Assembly (NCBI GenBank): GCA_937896235.1
Contig: CALBMX010000066.1
Span: forward strand, 1-64,000
Direction of reading: 5' to 3'
Length of the DNA stretch: 64,000 nt
Source: an uncultured bacterium
GTDB taxonomy: Bacteria; Planctomycetota; UBA1135; GCA-002686595
Shown: positions 17,983 to 26,141 of the stretch, piece after piece
Layout: every line of letters starts with the position of its first letter
Numbering within the stretch: the stretch's first letter is position 1
Position numbers and translations under genes: made by a program
Notes under the pieces: model-generated
Seen by the model: the letters and a program-made list of their open reading frames with translations, nothing else
Databases searched by the model: none
Told to the model about the DNA's origin: nothing

Positions 17983-19695
17983 TTACATCTCGCTGGGGGA
18001 GGCTACCCCCAGCATGGTCAAGCCGGCTTCGATCACGGAACCCGCAGCCTCGACTAAGGCTAGGCGCGCGGCCGTAATGTTGGGGGCCTCGCCCAAAACA
18101 CGGTGGTTTGCGTACCAGCTATTCGTCTCTCGGGACAGGCCTAACAGGAACTGCGTGAGGTGACTCGGCTCGGCGTCTGCCGCCGCTGTGCGGATCGCTT
18201 CGGGGTAGCGGCCCATGGCCAAGAGGACCCCACGCGCGTCTTCAAGGGCCGCCCAATCGGGCGCCACTTTTGTCGTCGCGGTGTCCTCACCTGCGGCCTT
18301 GGCTTTGCGCAAAATCGAGCGCGTGCGTGCGAAGGTGTACTGGACATAGGGGCCGGTCTCGCCCTCAAAGGAGAGCACCTCTTCCCACTGGAAGAGGACG
18401 TCCTTGATGCGCTCGCGTTTCAGGTCGTTGAAGACGATCGCGCCTACGCCAACCTGTTCGGCGACCGCGCCGGCGTTTGGAAGGTTGGGGTTCTTTTCGG
18501 CGATCGTCTTGCGCGCCTCTTCGACGGCGCGGTCGAGCACGTCGCCTAGGAAGACGACCTTGCCGGCGCGAGTGGAGAGCTTGCCCTCAGGCAGGCGCAT
18601 CATGCCGAATGCAACGTGCTCGCAGGCGGGCTCCCAGGGGAGCTCCATGCGCTTGAGCACTCCCTTGAGCTGCTCGAAGTGGAGCTTTTGGTCCGAGCCG
18701 ACCACCCAGAGCAGGCGGTGGAAATCGAACTCGGCCTGGCGGGAAAACAGTGCGGCCATATCGCGCGTTGCGTACAACGTGGTGCCATCGGTCTTCTTGA
18801 GCAGGCACGGTGCCATCTTCTTGCGGATCGAGCTGAGATCGACAATCGTGGCACCGTCGGACTCTTCTGTGATGCCACTCGCCTGGATGCGCTCGAGGGT
18901 GGCCTCTAGCTTGTCTTCATACCAGGCCTCGCCACGCACGAGATCGAACTCGACGCCCAGGCGCTCGTAGGTCTTGTTGAATTCCGCGAGGGACAGCTCG
19001 GTGATCTTGCGCCACGTCGAACGCACCTCGCCATCGACGCCGCTCTCGAGCTCGCGGAATGCAGCGCGGGCCTCTTCCTCCAGGGTGGGGTCGCCTTCGG
19101 CTTCGTCGTGGAAGCGCACGTACAAGGCGAGCAGCGCAGGGATCGGATCCGCGTCGATGTCGACGGTATCGCCCCAGCGTGCGATGGCGGCGACGAGCTT
19201 GCCGAACTGGCTGCCCCAGTCGCCAATGTGGTTGATGCCAACGGGCTCGTAGCCGAGCAGCGCGTGCATGCGGTGCAGGGCAGCGCCAAGGATCGTCGAG
19301 CGCAGGTGGCCAACGTGCATCGGCTTGGCGATGTTCGGCGACGAGAAGTCAATCACAACTTTGCGGCCGCCACCTTCGTCGGACTTGCCGTAGCTGAGGC
19401 CACCTTCGATTGCGCTTTCGATGATCGCTTGGCTAAGGGCGGCGACCTCGACCTTGAAATTTAGGTAGGGACCAGTGGCGACCGCTTCGATTTTGGAAAA
19501 GCTTCCGTTCAGCTTGCCGGCAAGGTCCGCTGCGATTGCCGGGGGCGCCTGCCTCAGCGTCTTAGCAAGGGCGAAGCACGGAAATGCGAAGTCTCCCATG
19601 GCGATGTCACGAGGCTTCTCCAAGCGCACTTCGCTCGCGTCTATTCCAGTGGCCGCGGCGATGGCCGCTCGGATTTCGTCTGCGAATCGTTTCAT
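17983..19695 (-). CDS. argS: Arginyl-tRNA synthetase
   Basis: SSPNIAKPMHVGHLRSTILG (HIGH motif), YATRDMAAL, GETGPYVQYTFARTRSIL, anticodon-binding C-terminus. Confidence 0.97.
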   Translation of the reverse strand: MKRFADEIRAAIAAATGIDASEVRLEKPRDIAMGDFAFPCFALAKTLRQAPPAIAADLAGKLNGSFSKIEAVATGPYLNFKVEVAALSQAIIESAIEGGLSYGKSDEGGGRKVVIDFSSPNIAKPMHVGHLRSTILGAALHRMHALLGYEPVGINHIGDWGSQFGKLVAAIARWGDTVDIDADPIPALLALYVRFHDEAEGDPTLEEEARAAFRELESGVDGEVRSTWRKITELSLAEFNKTYERLGVEFDLVRGEAWYEDKLEATLERIQASGITEESDGATIVDLSSIRKKMAPCLLKKTDGTTLYATRDMAALFSRQAEFDFHRLLWVVGSDQKLHFEQLKGVLKRMELPWEPACEHVAFGMMRLPEGKLSTRAGKVVFLGDVLDRAVEEARKTIAEKNPNLPNAGAVAEQVGVGAIVFNDLKRERIKDVLFQWEEVLSFEGETGPYVQYTFARTRSILRKAKAAGEDTATTKVAPDWAALEDARGVLLAMGRYPEAIRTAAADAEPSHLTQFLLGLSRETNSWYANHRVLGEAPNITAARLALVEAAGSVIEAGLTMLGVASPSEM

Positions 19696-19707
19696 AGCTC
19701 GGTGATC

Positions 19708-21633
19708 CTAGCCCCAGTTGGCCCACTCGTCATTTTTCTGACCCAGGTCGCGTTCAACCTCGGCCAGATCGTATTGCAAACCAGACAGCTTCGACGCATC
19801 TTTGTAGATGGCCTCTTTCTGCATTTCGGCGAGCATTCTGTCGCGTTGCGACTCGAGCTTTTCAATCGTCTGCTCTAGCTTTTCAAAAGCCCACGGGTTG
19901 CGGACCTTCGGCTTGTTTTGGGCGCCTTTTGCCACGCCGGGCTTGTTCCCGGGTTTGGCTTGAGCGTTGCGGTTAGCGTCCTTTTGGAGCTGTTTCGCCC
20001 TGTCGCTATTGATGTTCTTCTGGTCGCGCTCGGCGATGAGCGTGTTGCGCCAATCGGTGTAGTTGCCAGGCATCTGGCGAGCGCTCCCATCGGTTCTAAT
20101 CTCCAGCACGCTGTTGCACAGCGTATCCAGGAACTCGCGGTCGTGGCTGATCGTGATGATCGCACCTGGGAAGTTCGACAGGAACTCCTCGATCGCAGTT
20201 CGTGCGGCCAAGTCGAGGTGGTTGGTAGGCTCGTCCATCGCCAGCCAACTGGGACTCTCAAGCATCAAGAGGGCGAGGGCGACACGCGCACGCTCGCCAC
20301 CGGAGAGGCGCCCAACGATCGCCTCGACATCTTTGCCGCGAAACAAGAACTTGGCGAGGTGCGAGCGGATCTCCAGGTGGGTCATCTGGGGGTAGCGAAT
20401 GCGCACGTGCTCGTAGACGGACTCGTTGTCGTCGAGGTGGCTCGTGTTCTGGTCGTAATAGCCGACACTCGCCTTATGCCCCAAGCGCAGCTCGCCGCCC
20501 AGAGGTTCCATCAGGCCGGCAAGCACCTTGAGCAAGGTGGTCTTACCCGCACCGTTTGGTCCAACAATACCCAAGCGATCTCCACGGCCTAAACGCACGT
20601 TGACATCGGAGAGCAGCGGCGTGTTGTCATAGCCCACATCGAGGCCGAGCCCCTCGAAGACCATCTCACCGCCCCGCGCGACGTCGCCCATGCTGATGTG
20701 CGGCTTGCGCACATCGTGGTGCGGCTGCACTAGACGGACGATGTGTGACAACTTTTTCGCGCGGCCTTTGGCCTCGGCGGTGCGCTGGCTGCCCATGTGC
20801 TTGCGAATGAAGTTCTCCTCCTTGCGGAGCATCTCACTCTGCTGCTTCCAGGCTTTGGATTCCGAGTCGAAGCGCTCCTGCTTGAGCATCAAATACTTGT
20901 CGTAGTTTCCAGGGTATTTCGTCGTGACGCCGTACACCAGCTCGAGGATCTGCGTCGTCGCGCGGTTCAGCAGACGACGGTCGTGGCTGACGATGACAAC
21001 GGCGCTCTTGATATCTTTAAGGTAACCCTCGATCCACTCGATACCCTCCAAATCCAGGTGGTTTGTCGGCTCGTCGAGCAGCAACAAATCGGGCGCCGAG
21101 ACCAGCTCGCGTGCAAGCGCGACGCGGCTCTTCTCGCCTCCACTCAGGCTGTTCGGATCGCGCTCCCAAAGCTCGTCCTCTAGCCCGATGCCGTGCATGA
21201 CGGCGCCGACCTTGTGATCCGCATCCCATCCCCCTAGGAACTCCATGCGCTCGACAAGCTCACCGTGCCGATGCATAACGAAGTCCAAGCGGTCGCCCTC
21301 GACAACACACATCTCCTCTTCGAGCTCAGTCAACTGCGCTTGCAGTGCGTGGATTGCATCGAGGCCACTCTCGACGTACGCGCGAACAGTTTTGTAGTCG
21401 CCGAAGTCCGGGCGCTGGCGCACGTAGCTCATACGAGAGCCCTTGGCGACGTGGACCTTGCCGCTGTCGGGCTTTTCCTCGCCTTCGATATGGCGAAGCA
21501 GGGTCGTCTTGCCCTCGCCGTTGCGACCGACGATACCGATCTTATCTCCACGCTCGACCGCGAAAGTGACTCCTCGGAGTACCTCAAGGGCACCAAATTG
21601 GCGCTTCAGTTCGGAGACGGTCAGAATGCTCAT
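19708..21633 (-). CDS. ABC-F family ATP-binding protein (Uup/Ettl-like)
   Basis: Two ABC cassettes: GRNGEGKTTL / LSGGEKSRVALAREL and GPNGAGKTTL / LSGGERARVALALLM; linker and C-terminal coiled coil. Confidence 0.93.
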   Translation of the reverse strand: MSILTVSELKRQFGALEVLRGVTFAVERGDKIGIVGRNGEGKTTLLRHIEGEEKPDSGKVHVAKGSRMSYVRQRPDFGDYKTVRAYVESGLDAIHALQAQLTELEEEMCVVEGDRLDFVMHRHGELVERMEFLGGWDADHKVGAVMHGIGLEDELWERDPNSLSGGEKSRVALARELVSAPDLLLLDEPTNHLDLEGIEWIEGYLKDIKSAVVIVSHDRRLLNRATTQILELVYGVTTKYPGNYDKYLMLKQERFDSESKAWKQQSEMLRKEENFIRKHMGSQRTAEAKGRAKKLSHIVRLVQPHHDVRKPHISMGDVARGGEMVFEGLGLDVGYDNTPLLSDVNVRLGRGDRLGIVGPNGAGKTTLLKVLAGLMEPLGGELRLGHKASVGYYDQNTSHLDDNESVYEHVRIRYPQMTHLEIRSHLAKFLFRGKDVEAIVGRLSGGERARVALALLMLESPSWLAMDEPTNHLDLAARTAIEEFLSNFPGAIITISHDREFLDTLCNSVLEIRTDGSARQMPGNYTDWRNTLIAERDQKNINSDRAKQLQKDANRNAQAKPGNKPGVAKGAQNKPKVRNPWAFEKLEQTIEKLESQRDRMLAEMQKEAIYKDASKLSGLQYDLAEVERDLGQKNDEWANWG

Positions 21634-22053
21634 GGCGAAGAATTTGTATTAAACGGAAAGCTGTGATCTTGGAAATAGGCCGAACATGATAACGGCGAAG
21701 AATCGGACCGGGCGCGGAGAGCCCGAAATCTAGCGAGCGAGCCCCGATTCGAGGTGATCTTATCTATGGATGTCGAGGCGCATTTATTTAGACCTCGACG
21801 GCATCTGCCAATCCTGGAGAGGGGATCACCCCTAGCTTGAACGGAGGACTGATGGACCTTGAGGGGGAATCCCGGGCTGGCGAACAGCTCCGTAGCCATG
21901 TTGGTCCCCCCTCTTTGCGCCTCATGGACTAACCCCCTGCAAGCAGAGAACTCCGCACGTATAGAGCGACCTTTACCTGGCCTCTGCACCCTCGAGAACG
22001 TCCTTTATCCCGGGATTCTCGCCTTTCCTGAGAGCTTGTAACGGGAGGGGTCC

Positions 22054-22380
22054 TTGAGGTTTGTGGCAGCCTCGAAACCGGCACATTTTGCGACGCAGAT
22101 CATGGCGGACTTCTATTCCGATGGATTCTTGCGTCCCGTCGAGGGCCTCGACATGGACGGGGCACGGGCTGAGAAACCCGGCTCATCCCTCTCGGTTTAC
22201 GGGCAGTGGGCGTGGGCGATCACCCAAGGGCTGGGCGGCCTTGGACAAGTGGCGCTCGGGGCTTGGGCGCGCATGGAGTCGCCCGGGACCGGCGTGCTGT
22301 GGGGGTGCAGCTCCAGGCGGGAGTTGGAAGCCGCGGGCGGCTGTGCTCTCGCGGCCCTGGGCGAGGCTCTTGGCGGCTAG
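22054..22380 (+). CDS. Small hypothetical protein
   Basis: 108-aa ORF directly upstream of and co-oriented with the PyrK-like gene; start site uncertain (an internal ATG gives MADFYSDGFLRPVEGLD). Confidence 0.35.
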   Translation: MRFVAASKPAHFATQIMADFYSDGFLRPVEGLDMDGARAEKPGSSLSVYGQWAWAITQGLGGLGQVALGAWARMESPGTGVLWGCSSRRELEAAGGCALAALGEALGG

Positions 22381-22469
22381 CTGGCGGCGGGGTAGAGGGG
22401 CGGGGAGGGGAATACGAATTCGCCTCGAAGTTGGCCGACTTCCGATGCGCTGGCTGTATCCTGCTCGCC

Positions 22470-23345
22470 ATGGTTGCCCCGCCCAAAGATGCTTGTTCCG
22501 CCCTAGCGGAGTTGATTGCGATCGAGATCCTACCCGGTGACGGCGTGCTGATAACCGTGCGGCCGAGTGTTGAACTCGAACCGCTCGACCCCAACCGGTT
22601 CTTCATGTTGCGCCGCGAAGACGGGCTGTCGCCCAAGATCCCGCGGCCCTTTTCGATCTATCGCGAAGTCGCTAGGGAGGACGGCCCAGCCGACCTGGTC
22701 TTCATGATCAAGGTCATCGGCGATGGGACACGCGCACTGGCGAATACGCGAGTGGGTGAGAGCCTCCGCCTGATCGGCCCACTCGGGAAAGGCTGGCCGA
22801 GTTTTACCGAGCCGGCGGACGAGACCCCTTGGGTTTTCCTCGCGGGAGGTATTGGGTCCGCGCCGTTTTTTATGGCGGTCGAGGCGATCACCGCGGCCGC
22901 GGATGAGGCCGAGGCAAGTGGCGAGCGCGCACCGACACCACCACCGTTCCTACTTTATGGCGCGGGGACTCGCGAGCTGGTCTATGACGCCGAGGCGTTC
23001 AGCGAGCTCGATTGCGCGCTCCACGTTGCGACCGACGACGGCAGCTTCGGATTCAAGGGCAATGTCGTGACCTTGCTCCAGGCGCTGCAAGCAGCGGGAA
23101 GCATTCCGCAGAGAGTGCGAATTGCGGCCTGTGGGCCGATGCCGATGTTGCGTGCAGTGGAGCGGTTTGCGAGCGCCAACGACCTCGAGTGTTACGTCAG
23201 TCTTGAAGACCTCATGGGATGTGGCGTTGGCATCTGCAACGGATGTGTCGTCGAGACGAAACCCGATGGCCCCCTCGGAGCTTGGCCGAACGCCAAGTGC
23301 TGCGTCGAGGGACCCGCCTTCAATACCAACGCGGTCGTACTTTAG
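22470..23345 (+). CDS. Dihydroorotate dehydrogenase electron transfer subunit-like flavoprotein (PyrK family)
   Basis: RPFSIYRE, FLAGGIGSAPFF, AACGPMPMLRAV, C-terminal 2Fe-2S cluster motif CGVGICNGCVVE...C; start reassigned to the ATG at 22470. Confidence 0.82.
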   Translation: MVAPPKDACSALAELIAIEILPGDGVLITVRPSVELEPLDPNRFFMLRREDGLSPKIPRPFSIYREVAREDGPADLVFMIKVIGDGTRALANTRVGESLRLIGPLGKGWPSFTEPADETPWVFLAGGIGSAPFFMAVEAITAAADEAEASGERAPTPPPFLLYGAGTRELVYDAEAFSELDCALHVATDDGSFGFKGNVVTLLQALQAAGSIPQRVRIAACGPMPMLRAVERFASANDLECYVSLEDLMGCGVGICNGCVVETKPDGPLGAWPNAKCCVEGPAFNTNAVVL

Positions 23346-23352
23346 ATTTGGT

Positions 23353-23880
23353 ATGACCGCTTCTATTCGAATCCTCACTCCCGGTGAAGCCGCGCTATAC
23401 GTCGCTCTTCGCAAGGAGATGTTACTGGAGTCGCCGCGCTCGTTTGGGGCGTCTCCCGAAACGGACGTTGCCAGCGACCTTGTTGGGCTCCGGAGCCGCT
23501 TGGAAAACCAAGGCGTGAATCGCACCTTTGGCGCATTCGACAGAGCGACCGGCGAGCTGCTCGGAGTTGTCGGCGGAGGCAAGCAGGGTCCCCACAAAAA
23601 ACGCGCCCACGCCTTCTCCGTGTGGGGCATGTACGTTACCCCAAAGGCACGGGGGAGGGGACTCGCCCGAAAGCTCATGCAGGCTCTAATCGACTATTCT
23701 CGGACCGTAAATGGCGTTTGCTTGGTTTGCTTGAGTGTTGGCGAGACGGCACCTGTCGCCCAAGGACTTTATGAGTCCTTGGGCTTTGTGGAGTGGGGCC
23801 GGGAGCCTCTCTCGCTCCAGATTGATGGCGAGTTCTTCACGGAGATTTTCATGCAGCTCCAGCTAGGTCCAGACAGATGA
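23353..23880 (+). CDS. GNAT family N-acetyltransferase
   Basis: VWGMYVTPKARGRGLARKLMQALIDYSR and VAQGLYESLGFVEWG. Confidence 0.85.
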   Translation: MTASIRILTPGEAALYVALRKEMLLESPRSFGASPETDVASDLVGLRSRLENQGVNRTFGAFDRATGELLGVVGGGKQGPHKKRAHAFSVWGMYVTPKARGRGLARKLMQALIDYSRTVNGVCLVCLSVGETAPVAQGLYESLGFVEWGREPLSLQIDGEFFTEIFMQLQLGPDR

Positions 23881-24809
23881 GCTCGGTACGCGAGCAGAAG
23901 ATCGGCCTGGCGATGGCCTCGTTGACAGCATTCCTCTGGGGCTTCTTGGCGATCGCCATGAAGGTCGCGACGGATTTCGTTCCGGTCAACACAATCGTGT
24001 GGTTTCGTTTTGCCTTCGCCTTTGTCATGTTGGCGCTAATCGTCGGCTTGAGCAGGCCAAAGAGGCTTAGGATTTTGGTGCGGCCCCCTCCGCTTGGGAT
24101 TGTTGCAGCGCTTGCGCTGACCCTGAACTACGTGGGCTACCTGACCGGCCTTGATTGGACGACCCCTAGTAACGCCCAGGTGCTGATTCAACTTGCGCCC
24201 CTCATGCTTGCCACGGGAGGCGTGTTTGTTTTCAAAGAGCGCATGGTGCGAGCCCAGATCTATGGCGTCGTTCTCGCACTCATCGGCTTTACGGTTTTCG
24301 GCTGGGACCAGTTCGAGTCTTCCAACGTCGTTAGCAATCACCTGCTCATGGGGAACGCGATCATCTTCCTGGGCGCCTTCGCTTGGACGGTCTATGCGAT
24401 GATTCAGAAGGCCCTTTTGATGCGGGGCCATGAGCCTCAAGATCTGAACCTCTTGCTATACGGGGTACCCGCGATCACGATGTGGCCGCTTGTCGACTTC
24501 GAACTGCTGGCGGGGTTGAGCTTTGGAATGTGGATGCTCATGGTGTTCTTAGGCGCAAATACCCTAGTCGCCTATGGCGCTCTTGGAGAGGCCTTCAAAC
24601 GGCTCCCAGCGTATAAGGTCGCGCTGATCGTGACCCTGAATCCGCTCATTACCATCATGACGATGAAGACCCTCGAAGCGCTTGAGGTCGAGTGGGTACC
24701 GGAAGATCGGGTTGGCCTTTTGGGTTATGCCTCTGCGCTGCTTGTCGTGACGGGAATCGGTGTTGTGCTCGTCAAGGGCGGGAAACGCGAGGACTCCGTA
24801 GACACTTAA
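23877..24809 (+). CDS. EamA/DMT family transporter
   Basis: Ten-TM-like hydrophobic profile with duplicated EamA-type sequence; 4-nt overlap with the GNAT gene. Confidence 0.85.
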   Translation: MSSVREQKIGLAMASLTAFLWGFLAIAMKVATDFVPVNTIVWFRFAFAFVMLALIVGLSRPKRLRILVRPPPLGIVAALALTLNYVGYLTGLDWTTPSNAQVLIQLAPLMLATGGVFVFKERMVRAQIYGVVLALIGFTVFGWDQFESSNVVSNHLLMGNAIIFLGAFAWTVYAMIQKALLMRGHEPQDLNLLLYGVPAITMWPLVDFELLAGLSFGMWMLMVFLGANTLVAYGALGEAFKRLPAYKVALIVTLNPLITIMTMKTLEALEVEWVPEDRVGLLGYASALLVVTGIGVVLVKGGKREDSVDT

Positions 24810-24871
24810 ATTCTGTTTTCTCCTAATGGGTAGGGAGTTGGGTAGAGCTGATTGTTCTAGTCTCTTGCCTT

Positions 24872-25654
24872 ATGCAGAATACGAAACGAATTCAAATCGC
24901 CCTAGGCCTTGTGGCGTCCATCGTACTTGGCCTCAACACTCCCTCTACTGTCGACGACCCCGTTGGCCAAGCCGTGACTCACAAAGATCGACTGAAGAGT
25001 GACTCCGCGCGAGATGCCGATCGACAACCCGGCCGCATTTTGGACTTCTTTGACATCAAGCGCGGACAGGTTGTCGCGGACTTGATGGCCGGCGACGGCT
25101 ACTACACGGAGATTCTCTCGCGCGCCGTTGGAGAGGGTGGAGTGGTCTATTGTCAGAACACCGCAATTCCCCTGCGGGTGTTTGCCGAGGCTCCTTTGAC
25201 TGCGCGTTTGGCCGACGATCGTTTGCCCAATGTGGTCCGCCTCGACACAGAGTTCGAAGAGTCCGGCTTGCCAGATGGCGAGCTTGATGCCGCCATACTG
25301 GTGCGCTTCTATCACGACTTCGGCTGGCAGGAAGTGGATCGCCCGGGGTTCAATAAGGTCGTCTTTGACAGCCTGAAACCCGGAGGCGTTTTTGGTGTTG
25401 TTGACCACCACGCCAAAGTGGGAGCGGGCATCTCAGAGGGCAAGCGACTCCATCGAGTCGAGGCGAGCCTGGTGCAGGCCGAACTCGAGGCCGCGGGCTT
25501 TGTGCTCGAGGCTGAGTCCTATGTCCTGACCGACCCGACCGACCCGCTCGACTGGAGTATCTTTGACCCGAAACACGATGGGCGCGATACGACCTCGCGT
25601 TTTGTCTACCTGTTCCGCAAGCCCCTTCGCACGGGTGATCAAGATAAAAAATAG
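24872..25654 (+). CDS. Class I SAM-dependent methyltransferase-like protein with signal peptide
   Basis: VVADLMAGDGYYTEILSRAVGEGGVVY, LKPGGVFGVVDHHAK; N-terminal hydrophobic leader. Confidence 0.75.
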   Translation: MQNTKRIQIALGLVASIVLGLNTPSTVDDPVGQAVTHKDRLKSDSARDADRQPGRILDFFDIKRGQVVADLMAGDGYYTEILSRAVGEGGVVYCQNTAIPLRVFAEAPLTARLADDRLPNVVRLDTEFEESGLPDGELDAAILVRFYHDFGWQEVDRPGFNKVVFDSLKPGGVFGVVDHHAKVGAGISEGKRLHRVEASLVQAELEAAGFVLEAESYVLTDPTDPLDWSIFDPKHDGRDTTSRFVYLFRKPLRTGDQDKK

Positions 25655-25805
25655 AGCGTAAAAGTAGGCTCGCCGCCTCCAAAGCGGCGATTCCAAGCCC
25701 ATCTCGTTTCCGCTTTGTATCTAGGGGGTGTGCCCGGGGTAGTGATTTATACAGGTGAACAATCGCTTCGCTTTCCAGACATCTTTCTTTGGCCCCCATA
25801 GTCCC

Positions 25806-26069
25806 ATGACACCTCGCGACGTATTTGGTCTTATCATTCGCACCTTCGGATTGATCGGTTTTGGCTCTTGGCTCTACCTGTTTCTGATGGCGCTTGCGAT
25901 GGGGGATGCGAGATTGTTTTTCTTGTCCTTCATCATCAGTGCAGTCGCGGGTTACCTCTTGAAGGGAGCTCCGCTTTTGCTGGAGTTTTGCTATTCCTCC
26001 AGCCGCGAGTCGCGCTGGCAAGAGGTCCATGCTCGCCTCTCTTCAGGCGGCGAGCGAATCTCCTCCTAG
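25806..26069 (+). CDS. Small two-TM membrane protein
   Basis: MTPRDVFGLIIRTFGLIGFGSWLYLFLMALAMG... followed by a second hydrophobic segment. Confidence 0.5.
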   Translation: MTPRDVFGLIIRTFGLIGFGSWLYLFLMALAMGDARLFFLSFIISAVAGYLLKGAPLLLEFCYSSSRESRWQEVHARLSSGGERISS

Positions 26070-26141
26070 GTTGGCGAGCTGACTGCTCGCGCCCTTCGTG
26101 GGTTTCGCGCCCTCTGATCGGAGCGTGGTGCGCCCTTGTGC

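Noticed and set aside
19918-20592. 224-aa plus-strand ORF antisense to the ABC-F gene
   Set aside because: Both ABC cassettes are intact on the minus strand
25670-25690. tcgccgc...gcggcga inverted repeat after the methyltransferase gene
   Set aside because: Only a 7-bp stem and no T tract, so too weak to call as a terminator
25350-26030. 226-aa minus-strand ORF spanning two plus-strand genes
   Set aside because: No recognisable motif; overlaps the methyltransferase and small membrane protein frames
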